NCBI GenBank assembly: GCA_021404785.1
Contig: QWHH01000003.1
Span: 248,001-312,000 of the forward strand
Direction of reading: 5' to 3'
DNA: 64,000 nucleotides
From: Lysobacterales bacterium PRO7
Lineage (GTDB): Bacteria; Pseudomonadota; Gammaproteobacteria; Xanthomonadales; Rhodanobacteraceae
Of the stretch, positions 37,854 through 47,390 are shown piece after piece (positions within the stretch are counted from its first letter, which is position 1; each line of letters begins with the position of its first letter). The notes beneath the pieces are model-generated. The model had not been told where the DNA came from and did no database searches. It saw only the letters and a list, made by a program, of their open reading frames with translations. Position numbers and translations under genes: made by a program.

Positions 37854-39614
37854 GTGGCGACGACGGAAGTCAAGGTTCCGGATATCGGCAACTACACCAA
37901 CATCCCCGTGATCGAAGTGCTGGTGAAAGCCGGTGACACGGTGAAGAAGGATCAGGGCCTGGTCACGCTTGAATCCGACAAGGCGACGATGGAGGTTCCA
38001 TCCACTGTCGCCGGCGTGGTCAAGGAGGTGAAGGTGAAACTCGGCGACGAAGTTTCGGAAGGCGCGGTCGTTGCGGTGATTGATGCCATTGGTGCAACGA
38101 CCGCACCAGTCGCCAGGGCGGAAACGCCTAAGCCAGCTCAACCGGCGAAGACGGAAAATGAGACACCCGCCCCGAAGGCGGCGAATTCTTCTGGCCGCAA
38201 AGCCGACATCGAATGCCAGGTGTGCGTGCTCGGGTCCGGCCCCGGCGGCTACAGCGCGGCGTTTCGCGCGGCGGATCTGGGCCTCAACACCGTGTTGATC
38301 GAACGCTACGCGACACTCGGCGGCGTGTGTTTGAATGTCGGCTGCATTCCATCCAAGGCGCTGCTGCATGCCGCGAAGGTCATCGACGAAGCCGCGCATG
38401 CGGCAGACATTGGTATCACCTTCGGCGCGCCGAAAATCGACATCTCCAAGCTGCGCGGTTTCAAGGACAAGGTCGTCGCGCAATTGACCGGCGGCCTGGC
38501 TGGCATGAGCAAGCAGCGCAAGGTTACGGTCGTGCAGGGCGTGGGCAAATTCGTTTCGCCGAATGAAATCGAAGTCGAAACGCAGGATGGAAAGAAACTC
38601 GTGCGCTTCGAAAAGGCCATCATCGCTGCCGGTTCGCAGGCGGTAAAGCTGCCGGGATTTCCGTGGGAGGATCCACGCATGATGGATTCCACCGATGCGC
38701 TGCTGCTCACCGACGTGCCGAAAAAATTGCTCGTGGTCGGTGGCGGCATCATCGGTCTGGAAATGGCTTGTGTGTACGAAGCGCTCGGCTCGCAAGTCAC
38801 CGTGGTCGAGATGCTCGATCAATTGATGCCCGGTGCGGATGCGGACCTGGTGCGGCCGCTCGCGCAGCGGCTGGGCAAGCGCTACGCCGGCATTCATCTC
38901 AAGGTAAAGGTCGCCAAGATCGAAGCGACCAAGGCCGGTTTGAAAGCGACATTTGAGGGTGACAAGGCTCCCGAACCGCAAGTTTACGACCGCGTGCTCG
39001 TCGCCATTGGGCGCTCACCGAACGGCAAAAAAATCGACGCCGACAAGGCCGGTGTGCAGGTCACCGAGCGTGGATTCATCCCGGTCGACAAACAGATGCG
39101 CACCAATGTGCCGCATATCTTTGCGATCGGCGATCTGATCGGCCAGCCCATGCTCGCGCACAAGGCGACGCATGAAGGCAAGGTCGCCGCGGAAGTGTGC
39201 GCCGGACAAAAAAGCGAATTCGTTGCGCGCGTGATTCCGTCCGTGGCCTATACCGATCCGGAAATCGCCTGGGTTGGCGTCACCGAAGCCGAGGCGAAAC
39301 AACAGGGACTCAAGTACGGAGTCGGCAAATTCCCGCACGCGGCTTCCGGTCGCGCCATCGGCATCGCGCGCACCGAAGGCTTCACCAAACTCATTTTCGA
39401 CGAAGCGACACACCGCATCATCGGTGCCGGCGTCACCTGCCCGAACGCGGGCGAGTTGATCTCGGAACTCGCGCTCGCGATCGAGATGGGCTGCGAAGCC
39501 GGCGACATCGGCCTGACCGTGCATCCGCATCCGACCTTGTCCGAATCCGTCGGCATGGCCGCCGAGGTCTATGAAGGCACGGTCACGGATTTGTATATTC
39601 CGAAGCGAAAATAG
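37854..39614 (+). CDS. lpdA: Dihydrolipoyl dehydrogenase (E3) with N-terminal lipoyl domain
   Basis: The 586-residue E3 reoxidises dihydrolipoamide with NAD. It starts at GTG with AAGGAG upstream. Residues 1-80 are a lipoyl domain nearly the same as that of aceF (LESDKATMEVP), then a Pro/Ala linker. The flavoenzyme has the FAD motif VLGSGPGGYSAAF, the redox-active Cys pair in GGVCLNVGCIPSK, the NAD motif VVGGGIIGLEMA, FAIGDLIGQPMLAHKA and the catalytic HPHPTLSES near the C-terminus. Lipoyl-E3 fusions occur in several proteobacteria and Neisseria. It serves PDH here. Confidence 0.96.
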   Translation: MATTEVKVPDIGNYTNIPVIEVLVKAGDTVKKDQGLVTLESDKATMEVPSTVAGVVKEVKVKLGDEVSEGAVVAVIDAIGATTAPVARAETPKPAQPAKTENETPAPKAANSSGRKADIECQVCVLGSGPGGYSAAFRAADLGLNTVLIERYATLGGVCLNVGCIPSKALLHAAKVIDEAAHAADIGITFGAPKIDISKLRGFKDKVVAQLTGGLAGMSKQRKVTVVQGVGKFVSPNEIEVETQDGKKLVRFEKAIIAAGSQAVKLPGFPWEDPRMMDSTDALLLTDVPKKLLVVGGGIIGLEMACVYEALGSQVTVVEMLDQLMPGADADLVRPLAQRLGKRYAGIHLKVKVAKIEATKAGLKATFEGDKAPEPQVYDRVLVAIGRSPNGKKIDADKAGVQVTERGFIPVDKQMRTNVPHIFAIGDLIGQPMLAHKATHEGKVAAEVCAGQKSEFVARVIPSVAYTDPEIAWVGVTEAEAKQQGLKYGVGKFPHAASGRAIGIARTEGFTKLIFDEATHRIIGAGVTCPNAGELISELALAIEMGCEAGDIGLTVHPHPTLSESVGMAAEVYEGTVTDLYIPKRK

Positions 39615-42600
39615 CCGAACCTTGCGGCAGCTTTGCGCGCGGCTTGGCATCCATCGGCGCATAATCGCCAGCCCAGAGCGAGTCTTCTCCTGCGTGTGCC
39701 TCACTTTCCTGCTGCTGTTGATATTGACAGGCACGCTTTGTGCGCAAGTTGCACAGGGCGCGCCGGTCGCATCCGGCAACGCGCCGGTTGGCAGTTTGCA
39801 ATTCCACTCGGTGGGTAGCGACCGGCCATTCCAGGCCGAAATCATCACCGAAGTGATGTTCGACCACGTCGGGTTTTTGTGGATCGGCACGCGCGAGGGC
39901 TTGTTCTTGCACGATGGCCGGCAGTTCCGCAAATTCCAGCACGAGGTGCAGAACCCGGATTCGATTTCCAGCAACGGCATCCGTGGCGTGTTCGAGGATA
40001 GTCACGACAGGTTGTGGATCAATACCATCAGCGGTGGGCTCAACCTGCTCGATCGCGCGAGTTGGCGCTTCCGCAGCTGGCGGCATAAACGCAACGACCC
40101 GGACAGTCTCGTCCACGATGGCGTGTTTGCCCTCGCCGAAGCGCCTGTCGGCAAGTTGTGGGTAGGCACGCAGGCAGGGCTAGATCTGTTCGATCCCGAA
40201 ACCGGCAAATTTGCGCACCAGTTTCTGGTGACGGGAGGCGAGTTCGTGATCGCCTTGTTCAACGATCGCGATGGACGGTTATGGGTCGCCACGCTCGGGC
40301 AAGGCCTGTTTCGCCAACGCTCCGACCAAAGCGGTTTTGATCCGGTGCAAGGTGCAAACGGATCCGCGCCGCTGGAACCGTTTTCGCTGGCGCAGGCGGC
40401 CGACGGTACGCTCTGGGTCGGGGCACGCGATGGCCTGTATCGAATCGATTCCGGCAGTGGCCGTATCGTGCCCGCCGCGCTTGCGCCGAAAGCAGCGGCG
40501 GACAAACTCACTTTGGTCACGGCGCTATTGCCGACACCCGAGGGTGGACTGTGGATCGGCACGTTTGGCAACGGGCTTTTTCGGTTGCCGTCGAATTCAT
40601 CGGTAGTGAGCGCAGTTGCACTGGCGCCGGGAGATCCAGGCGCGCAAGAAATCGATTCCGGTGCGATGGCACTGGATCGCAACGGTGACCTGTTTGTCGG
40701 CACGTTTGGTGCCGGATTGCTGCGGACCAGCCCCATGATCAACGGCCTGCAAACGTGGCAAGCCGCAGATGATGGCCATCCCGGGCTCACCGGTCAGGAC
40801 ATATACGCGCTGCTGGTCGAACCGGCTCCGAGCTCTGGCGGCAGCGCCAGTTTGCTGGCTGGAAGTTTCGGTGGAGGCATCGACGACATCGCGCTTGCCG
40901 ATGGCACGATCCAGCATGCCCCGCTGCCGGTACCGAATGCGATGCAAGTGTATCTGGGCGGCATCACCGACCTGATGCGTACGCTTGATGGCGAGATTTG
41001 GGCGACAACCAACCAGGGCGTGTTCCGGTGGAATCGAAACAATGGCCGGTTTCATTTCTATCCGCCTGATCAACCGCCCGGTGCGAGTACCAATCCCGAC
41101 TACAGCTTTGCCTTGCTGCAGGATCGGGAAAATCGGATCTGGGTGGGTAGTGCAGGCGGCGGGTTGTATCTCTACCAGCCGGAACGGGATACCTTCCGCA
41201 ATTTCCGTCCCGTGCGCGGTGATCCGCGTTCCTTGCCCGACGATTTCGTGACCAACCTCATCGAGGACAGACGCGGCCGCTTATGGGTTGCCACGCGCTC
41301 TGGCGGTATTGGAGTGTGCCGGTTCGACGGCAAACTCGCATGCCAGCATATCGCGGCCGGTCCAGGCTCCAGGCAAATCAGCCATGACCAGGTTACTGCC
41401 ATGCTCGAAGCCCGCGACGATGCGATCTGGGTCGCGACCGCAGGCGGTGGGCTGAATCGGCTGGCGCTCGACGCGGCGGGGGACGTGGCTTCCGTACGCC
41501 GCTGGTCTCTCGACGACGGGCTCAATGACGACAACGTGATGGCACTGGTGTACGGACCTGACGGTGCGCTATGGCTGACGACGCACGGCGGCATCTCGAG
41601 GCTGGATCTGCAAACGGACAAATTGACCAACCTCACGCCGACCGACGGCCTGCCGACGGCGATATTCAATCCCAAGGCCGCGCTGGTGTACGGACAGCGC
41701 CTGTATTTCGGTTCGGCCAAGGGCGTGGTCTCGCTGGATCCGCGCGCCATGCCGAAGGCAAAGGCGCCGCCGCCAACTGTCATCGAAGCCGTCTCCGGCC
41801 TGGACCAGGCGCACACGCCTGTCCATCCGGCATGGCAGCTCGATGCGCTGACTGTGCCGTGGCGTATGCCATTTTCGCTGGAATTCGCCGTGCTCGACTA
41901 CTCCGGCGGATCTGCGCGTTTCCAGTACCGGCTCGGTCATTCCTCCGCGTGGACCGACCTGGGCGATCGCGGGCAACTGACCCTGCATGCGCTGGAACCG
42001 GGAAGTCATCGTCTTGAAGTGCGCGGCCGCCGCGATGGCCAGGGCTGGACGCTGGCGCAACCGTTGCTGCTCGACATCGTGCCACCCTGGTGGCGCAGGA
42101 CCACAACCCAGATAGTCGCGGCGATACTGATGATGGCGATCGTTCTCGGCGGATTCGCCTGGCGCGTGCGCGAGCTCAAATCCCGCAATATCGCGTTACT
42201 GCGCGCGCACGATCTGCGCGAGCTTGCTTTGGCCGATGCGCATGCCAGCCAGCAACAATTGCAGGAGGCCTTCGCGATGTTGCGGCGTACGACCATGCGC
42301 CTGGAAGCGGCCACGGAGAATGAACGCAAGCGACTTGCGCGCGAACTGCATGACGAATTCGGCCAGGCGCTGACTTCGGCGAAAATCAATCTCGGCCTGG
42401 CGTTGGCGATGTCGCCAGAGCACGGCAGCGCGGCGCGCATCAGCGACACGATCGGCCTCATGGACCAGTTGATCGGCCAGGTACGCGCCTTGTCGCTGGA
42501 TTTGCGCCCGCCCTTGCTCGATGAAATGGGGTTGGTGCCGGCGCTGGAGGGATATCTGAATGCGGTGTCGGTGCGCAGTGGCGTACCGATCGACTTCCGC

Positions 42601-42936
42601 TTCGATGACGGTCTCGCGTTCGCCGCGGTCGAACAGGAAATTGCCGTGTTCCGCGTCGTGCAGGAGGCGATCACCAATGCCATGCGCCACGCCGGTGCAA
42701 GCGCGCTGGAAGTGGATTTGACGGCGCAAGATGGCGGCGTCGCCATCCGCGTGCAAGACGACGGCAATGGATTCGATGCCGAGGCGATGCTGGCAACCGG
42801 AGGACCCGGACTGGGCTTGTTTGGCATGCGCGAACGAATCCACGACCTGGGCGGTACCTGGTCGGTGGAATCCCGCCCCGGTAGCGGTACGCTGATACGC
42901 GCGTTCGTGCCCACGCGCGACACCATCGAGGCCTGA
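39571..42936 (+). CDS. Two-component-propeller sensor histidine kinase (NarL-type)
   Basis: The protein (up to 1121 residues) has a signal-like N-terminus (CVCLTFLLLLILTGTLCAQ), about 13 Reg_prop repeats (FLWIGTREGLFLHDG, RLWINTISGG, GLWIGTFGNGLFRL, RIWVGSAGGGLYLY and others) forming two large periplasmic propellers, a Y_Y_Y-type beta domain (about 740-830), one membrane helix (TQIVAAILMMAIVLGGFAW), a HisKA_3 domain with LARELHDEFGQ (His) and an HATPase with DDGNGFD and GLGLFGMRERI. The first ATG overlaps lpdA by 44 bases; a TTG near 39622 or a later start is also possible, so the start is open. The LuxR-type regulator gene follows four bases later. Such kinases often sense glycans; the ligand here is unknown. 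Confidence 0.88.
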   Translation: MKARSRICIFRSENSRTLRQLCARLGIHRRIIASPERVFSCVCLTFLLLLILTGTLCAQVAQGAPVASGNAPVGSLQFHSVGSDRPFQAEIITEVMFDHVGFLWIGTREGLFLHDGRQFRKFQHEVQNPDSISSNGIRGVFEDSHDRLWINTISGGLNLLDRASWRFRSWRHKRNDPDSLVHDGVFALAEAPVGKLWVGTQAGLDLFDPETGKFAHQFLVTGGEFVIALFNDRDGRLWVATLGQGLFRQRSDQSGFDPVQGANGSAPLEPFSLAQAADGTLWVGARDGLYRIDSGSGRIVPAALAPKAAADKLTLVTALLPTPEGGLWIGTFGNGLFRLPSNSSVVSAVALAPGDPGAQEIDSGAMALDRNGDLFVGTFGAGLLRTSPMINGLQTWQAADDGHPGLTGQDIYALLVEPAPSSGGSASLLAGSFGGGIDDIALADGTIQHAPLPVPNAMQVYLGGITDLMRTLDGEIWATTNQGVFRWNRNNGRFHFYPPDQPPGASTNPDYSFALLQDRENRIWVGSAGGGLYLYQPERDTFRNFRPVRGDPRSLPDDFVTNLIEDRRGRLWVATRSGGIGVCRFDGKLACQHIAAGPGSRQISHDQVTAMLEARDDAIWVATAGGGLNRLALDAAGDVASVRRWSLDDGLNDDNVMALVYGPDGALWLTTHGGISRLDLQTDKLTNLTPTDGLPTAIFNPKAALVYGQRLYFGSAKGVVSLDPRAMPKAKAPPPTVIEAVSGLDQAHTPVHPAWQLDALTVPWRMPFSLEFAVLDYSGGSARFQYRLGHSSAWTDLGDRGQLTLHALEPGSHRLEVRGRRDGQGWTLAQPLLLDIVPPWWRRTTTQIVAAILMMAIVLGGFAWRVRELKSRNIALLRAHDLRELALADAHASQQQLQEAFAMLRRTTMRLEAATENERKRLARELHDEFGQALTSAKINLGLALAMSPEHGSAARISDTIGLMDQLIGQVRALSLDLRPPLLDEMGLVPALEGYLNAVSVRSGVPIDFRFDDGLAFAAVEQEIAVFRVVQEAITNAMRHAGASALEVDLTAQDGGVAIRVQDDGNGFDAEAMLATGGPGLGLFGMRERIHDLGGTWSVESRPGSGTLIRAFVPTRDTIEA

Positions 42937-42940
42937 CAGC

Positions 42941-43603
42941 ATGGCCATGCGAGTAATTTTGGCGGACGATCATCAACTGGTGCGCGCGGGCCTGCGTTCG
43001 CTGCTGCAATCGTTTGCCGATGTCACGGTCCTGGCCGAATGCAGCGATGGGCGCGACGCCTTGAAGCGCGTCGAAGCCATGCAGCCGGATGTGCTGTTGC
43101 TGGACATCACCATGCCCGGACTAAACGGGCTCGAAGTCGCGCGGCGAGTGCCGGCGATAAGCCCCTCGACCAAGGTGCTTGTGCTGTCGATGCATGTCGG
43201 CCCGGAATACGTGACCCAGGCCTTGCGCGCCGGCGTATCCGGCTACCTGATCAAGGACGCGGCCGTCGAGGAACTGCGCCTGGCGCTGGATGCGCTGGCC
43301 ATGGGCAAGGCGTATCTGAGTCCGGCGATCTCGCAGTCCGTGCTGCATGAATTCATGCGCACCGGCAAGGAAGACCCGGATGCGGACAGTCAGCTGCAAA
43401 AACTGACTGCGCGACAACGCGAGATCCTGCAGTTGCTGGCGGAGGGGCACGCAACTCGCGAGATCGCGGCGCGCCTGTCGCTGAGTGCCAAGACGGTTGA
43501 AAGCCATCGCAGCCAATTGATGGATCGCCTGGACATTCACGATGTACCGGGCCTGGTGCGATTTGCGATACGCGTTGGCCTGGTGTCGGCAGACCTGGTC
43601 TGA
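42941..43603 (+). CDS. NarL/LuxR-type response regulator
   Basis: The 220-residue regulator has a receiver (about 1-120) with LADDHQ, acceptor Asp in VLLLDITMPGLNG and the KD switch YLIKDAAVEE, and a LuxR-type HTH (about 150-210; LTARQREILQLLAEGHATRE, then LSLSAKTVESHRSQLMDRL). It forms a pair with the propeller kinase just upstream. A likely target is the secreted-protein/protease operon that starts 160 bases downstream, but no binding site was identified. Confidence 0.93.
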   Translation: MAMRVILADDHQLVRAGLRSLLQSFADVTVLAECSDGRDALKRVEAMQPDVLLLDITMPGLNGLEVARRVPAISPSTKVLVLSMHVGPEYVTQALRAGVSGYLIKDAAVEELRLALDALAMGKAYLSPAISQSVLHEFMRTGKEDPDADSQLQKLTARQREILQLLAEGHATREIAARLSLSAKTVESHRSQLMDRLDIHDVPGLVRFAIRVGLVSADLV

Positions 43604-43606
43604 TCA

Positions 43607-43632
43607 AGCCGGAGCGGGTGCGCTTCGGCTTT
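43607..43632 (+). terminator. Hairpin after the response regulator
   Basis: AGCCGGAGCG and CGCTTCGGCT pair with one mismatch around a GGTG loop, with a short TTT after it. It is a weak intrinsic terminator that would separate the two-component genes from the protease operon. The rest of the gap to 43766 shows no gene. Confidence 0.45.
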
Positions 43633-43766
43633 CCGCGAACTCAGGTTTTTCCCTAGTCCAAATTGCGGATACGCCTCATTGTGGGCGATGCCATGGCGCA
43701 ATACGGTTGCCGGGCCGCACGCTGCAGGGGTGGCGGTAACCGTTTCATCATCCGCGGGGATTTCTC

Positions 43767-44402
43767 ATGAAAGTGTCCAAGTTGTGCAAACGGCTGCTCG
43801 TGGCTGCCGTCATGGCACTGACGTTGGCGGTCGCCAATGTCGACGACGCGCGCGCCAGCGTGCAAAAACAGAATATCGTCCAGCTCATCGCCAGCTCGCA
43901 GAGCATCGTGGCGGGTACGGTCAGCAAGGTTTCCGACGGCATCGATGCCAATGGATTGCCGTACACCGAAGTCACCATTGCGGTGGGCATCAGTCCCAAG
44001 GGCAAGATCGGGCATGGCGAATACACCTTTCGCCAATTCGGCCTGATCAAACCGCGCAAGCTGCCCAATGGACACACCATGCTGATGGTGACACCGGCGG
44101 AATTCCCGCAGTGGCATGAAAACGAATATGTGGTCGCCTTCCTGTATCACCCGGCAGCCAGGACCGGCCTGCAGACAACGGCAGGTTTGGCGCAAGGCAA
44201 GCTGGTGATGGTCAACAACAAGCTGTCGAACCAGTTCGACAACGCAGGCCTGTTCGACAACGTCAAGGTTGCTGCCGGAGTACTGCCAGCGTCCGAGCAG
44301 AAATTGTTCGAGTCGCATGGTCCGGTCGAGGCACAGACGCTGTTGAGCATGATCAAGCACGTTGTGCAGGGGCAACTGATCGAGAAGGGGAAAATCAAAT
44401 GA
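43767..44402 (+). CDS. Secreted protein of unknown function, upstream of metalloprotease
   Basis: The 211-residue product has a signal peptide (KRLLVAAVMALTLAVANV, cleavage near ARA-S). The mature domain begins with a segment QNIVQLIASSQSIVAGTVSK followed by beta strands (PYTEVTIAVGISPKGKIG, EYTFRQFGL), reminiscent of small OB-like or export-sensor folds, but I cannot name a family. It overlaps the metalloprotease start by four bases (ATGA), so the two are made together; it could be a chaperone, inhibitor or secretion partner of the protease. No Cys in the mature part. Confidence 0.75.
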   Translation: MKVSKLCKRLLVAAVMALTLAVANVDDARASVQKQNIVQLIASSQSIVAGTVSKVSDGIDANGLPYTEVTIAVGISPKGKIGHGEYTFRQFGLIKPRKLPNGHTMLMVTPAEFPQWHENEYVVAFLYHPAARTGLQTTAGLAQGKLVMVNNKLSNQFDNAGLFDNVKVAAGVLPASEQKLFESHGPVEAQTLLSMIKHVVQGQLIEKGKIK

Positions 44403-46921
44403 GCAAGGCGATCAAATTCCCCGTACTCCTCGGCCTGGCAATTGCGGCCGCATCCGCGCAGGCCGCTGGACCGCTGATCATCAGCGATGAAACCGGCACG
44501 CTCAAACCGCTGGTGTGGGACACGAGCGTCGGCACGATCCCGGTGTACACGGATGGTGGCGCGGCATTCACCTTCAATTTCGATGGCGTCACGCCGTTCG
44601 TGACCATTGAACGTGCAAACACGATCACTGCCAATGCGTTCGCGCAGTGGAGCCAAGTGCCGACATCGACGTTCCGCGCCGCGATCGCGGGCACGATCGA
44701 ATCGCAAACCGGCGATGCCGACGTGACTGCGGACAATGTGGCCAATTACGTCGGCGTCGAGAATGGCCCGGGCTTCTGGGTCATCTACGACACCGACGGC
44801 AGCATCATGGAAAACTTCTTTGGCGTCGACAAGTACTCGGTGCTGGGCATTTCCTCGCCGGAGTTCGGCGACGGTAATGGTCACATCACGGAAGCGTGGA
44901 CGGTATTGAACGGTTTTGCCGTTGGCATCAGCGATAACGGTGGCGACGGCTCGGACGATCCCGACGTCATCCTGCGCAACGGATTTGAAGAAAACAAGCG
45001 CGGTTCGGAATTCGCCGGAGTGTTCACGCACGAAATCGGTCATGCCATCAACCTGTCGCACTCGCAGGTCAACGGCCCGATGGGTTACCAGAGCTATACC
45101 TTCTATCCGTTGTATCCGGGCGTGCCCGGCTGCGTGAGTCCGCTGTTCAGCTACAACGATTATTCCGCCGATCCTTCGCAAATGATCGATCCTTCTGCGA
45201 TCGAAACCATGTTCCCGTTCATCGACCCGTACGGTAAGGGTGGCGAGGAACAGTCCAGCGTCAATGTGTCGGACGATATCACCGGCATTTCGAACTTGTA
45301 TCCGACGGCTGCCTACCTTGCCAATACCGGCACGATCAATGGCATCCTGCATCTGAAGGATGGCGTCACCCAGTACAGCGGCATCAATGTGATCGCGCGC
45401 AATCTCGCCAATCCGCTGTTTGACGCAGTATCGGACATGACCGGCAGCGCAACGCAGGGCAAGCTCGGCCCGGATGGCCACTTCAGCATCCGCGGGCTGA
45501 CGCCGGGCGCGCAGTACCAGGTCTATATCGAGGCGATCACTTCGGGCGGCTACCCGACCACGCAGCAGATGATGTTGTCCGAAGGCGAATACTGGAATAT
45601 CGGCGAAAGTGCCGATCCGGTTTCCGATGCGGCGTGCAAATCGACTGCAATCACGGCAGTGGCGGCAACTTCGGCCGAAGCCGACATCACCTTCAATGGT
45701 TATAGCGACGGCGTGCAGCTCACGCCATTGGTCAGTGCCTACATGACCTCGTTGTCCTATGACGGTACCAAGGCAGGTGGTTCGACGGCAGGTGGTACCC
45801 GGACGGTGTACTGGGACAAGAGTTCCGGCGTGCAGCTGCTGCCGGTGTGGCTGGCCACCTTCAACGGCAACATCGACGGACCCGGCGCGCATGTGGCGGT
45901 GCAGGTCGATCCGGATGGCAATGGCATCCGGGAGCCGGCGATCTGGTCCCTGGATGGACACCTGGATTATCTGGGTGACTTGAACGGCAACACCTGTGGT
46001 GGCGGCAGCCAAAGCGGAACCGATAGCGCGGTAACCTTTGGCATGGACAAGTCGGCCCTGAAGCTGGTCGGCCTGGCATACCGGGACAACGACCACAACG
46101 GCACTTGCCAGGGCTCGGGCGATGTCGTGCCCTTCATCTGGGACAAGACCGGCGGCATGCGCACGCTGGACTACGATCCTGCCCAGTACTGGACGCGCGC
46201 CAATGCGATTTCCGGCAACGGCCGCGTAGTCGTGGGAACTTCAAACTTGCAGCAAGCCTGGGCGTGGGTCGATGAAGGCTCGCGCATCGACCTCACTGCC
46301 GTCACCGGTGCCATGGATGTCAACGGCGTCAACTACAACGGCAGCATTGTGGCCATGAACAGCATGGACATGAACACCTACCGCAATACCGGCATCGTGT
46401 TGTGGGATGCGCGCACCGGCAGTACCGATCCGAGCCTGTTCACCAATATCGACAGCCTGCGTTGGTGCGTCGACATGCCGTATTACGACTTCTTCGGCGA
46501 CAACCTGTGCCAGACGATGACCGCGCAGGAGGTCTACGATCAGTACGGTGCGGTTCCGGTCAACGTATTTGCCATCAATGATGCGGGAACCGTCATGGTC
46601 GGTCGCGCCGGCGATTTCTTCACCGGCACCGCGGGTGCGATCTGGGTCAAGGATGTCGGCTGGATGGTGATCAACGACTTCCTGAAAAAGCAGGGCGTGA
46701 TCTCGGCAGCGAACTTCTCGATCGACAGCCCGTTCGTGATCAGCGGCGATAGCCAAACGATCATCGGCGGAATCGCCGGGCTGGAGTTCTCCTGGCTGAT
46801 CGATTTGCACCAGGTCTACGTGTGCAAGAACGGCGCTTCGATTGCGACCACCTTCCCGGATGGACTGCGCACCGAAGTTGCTAATGGCGCCCAGTTCGGC
46901 CGCTGCGATTTCATCAACTGA
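44399..46921 (+). CDS. Secreted matrixin-like zinc metalloprotease with HAF-type repeats
   Basis: The 840-residue protein has a signal peptide (MSKAIKFPVLLGLAIAAASA). The zinc motif HEIGHAINLSH at 211-221 fits the metzincin pattern HExxHxxGxxH in length but has Asn, not Gly, at the usual Gly place; a Met-turn is not obvious. A Fn3/CarboxypepD-like beta segment (about 315-395, GTINGILHLKDGV...FSIRGLTPG) precedes a C-terminal half (about 440-840) with repeats of the kind IWSLDG, AISGNGRVVVGTS and AINDAGTVMVGRAGD, a beta-propeller (HAF-like) layout. It is probably exported and acts outside the cell. A strong terminator follows. Confidence 0.82.
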   Translation: MSKAIKFPVLLGLAIAAASAQAAGPLIISDETGTLKPLVWDTSVGTIPVYTDGGAAFTFNFDGVTPFVTIERANTITANAFAQWSQVPTSTFRAAIAGTIESQTGDADVTADNVANYVGVENGPGFWVIYDTDGSIMENFFGVDKYSVLGISSPEFGDGNGHITEAWTVLNGFAVGISDNGGDGSDDPDVILRNGFEENKRGSEFAGVFTHEIGHAINLSHSQVNGPMGYQSYTFYPLYPGVPGCVSPLFSYNDYSADPSQMIDPSAIETMFPFIDPYGKGGEEQSSVNVSDDITGISNLYPTAAYLANTGTINGILHLKDGVTQYSGINVIARNLANPLFDAVSDMTGSATQGKLGPDGHFSIRGLTPGAQYQVYIEAITSGGYPTTQQMMLSEGEYWNIGESADPVSDAACKSTAITAVAATSAEADITFNGYSDGVQLTPLVSAYMTSLSYDGTKAGGSTAGGTRTVYWDKSSGVQLLPVWLATFNGNIDGPGAHVAVQVDPDGNGIREPAIWSLDGHLDYLGDLNGNTCGGGSQSGTDSAVTFGMDKSALKLVGLAYRDNDHNGTCQGSGDVVPFIWDKTGGMRTLDYDPAQYWTRANAISGNGRVVVGTSNLQQAWAWVDEGSRIDLTAVTGAMDVNGVNYNGSIVAMNSMDMNTYRNTGIVLWDARTGSTDPSLFTNIDSLRWCVDMPYYDFFGDNLCQTMTAQEVYDQYGAVPVNVFAINDAGTVMVGRAGDFFTGTAGAIWVKDVGWMVINDFLKKQGVISAANFSIDSPFVISGDSQTIIGGIAGLEFSWLIDLHQVYVCKNGASIATTFPDGLRTEVANGAQFGRCDFIN

Positions 46922-46950
46922 GTCAAGCGCAAAACGACAATCGTTACCCT

Positions 46951-46978
46951 AGAGGCGGGAAAACCCCGCCTCTTTTTT
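46951..46978 (+). terminator. Intrinsic terminator of the protease operon
   Basis: AGAGGCGGG and CCCGCCTCT form a nine-pair stem with loop AAAAC, followed by a run of six T. It lies 29 bases after the protease stop. Confidence 0.94.
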
Positions 46979-46982
46979 GCGA

Positions 46983-47330
46983 TCACTTGCGTTTCCTGCG
47001 CTCGGTCTTGCCATCGTACGGCGGGGTGATCTGCTCGGCCACCTCGTAATGCCGCACCAGCGGTTCCATTTCGAGCAGGTAACGATCGTCTTCGGGGTAA
47101 TAGACCGACTTGTCGGGATTCTCGCCGGCGAACGCGCGCACGGCGTCCATCGAATCCCAGAGCGAGATCAACATGAATTCGCAGTGTTCGCCTTGCTCGC
47201 GGCGCAGCACCGTGACGCCGCGATTGCCGGGTGTCGCCGCGTAGTCCTTGAGTCCGGTTTCCTGCAAATAGGCCAGGTAATCGTCGGCCTTGTCCTTCTG
47301 CGTGATTCCGCGCCAGATGCGAGCGATCAT
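46983..47330 (-). CDS. Antibiotic-biosynthesis-monooxygenase (ABM) fold protein
   Basis: The 115-residue protein fits the dimeric alpha+beta barrel family: MIARIWRGITQKDKADDYLA, then RREQGEHCEFMLISLWDSMD and the helix AVRAFAGENPD. Members include heme-degrading and quinol-oxidising enzymes, and many have no known function. The start ATG 47330 has GGGAGG at a good distance; a GTG two codons earlier is less likely. The C-terminus is strongly basic (KTERRKRK). Confidence 0.8.
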   Translation of the reverse strand: MIARIWRGITQKDKADDYLAYLQETGLKDYAATPGNRGVTVLRREQGEHCEFMLISLWDSMDAVRAFAGENPDKSVYYPEDDRYLLEMEPLVRHYEVAEQITPPYDGKTERRKRK

Positions 47331-47390
47331 GGGCACCTCCCGCCAGGATGCGAGCGCAGCATACCCGAGTGTGCTTAAGTTTGCGTTTGC

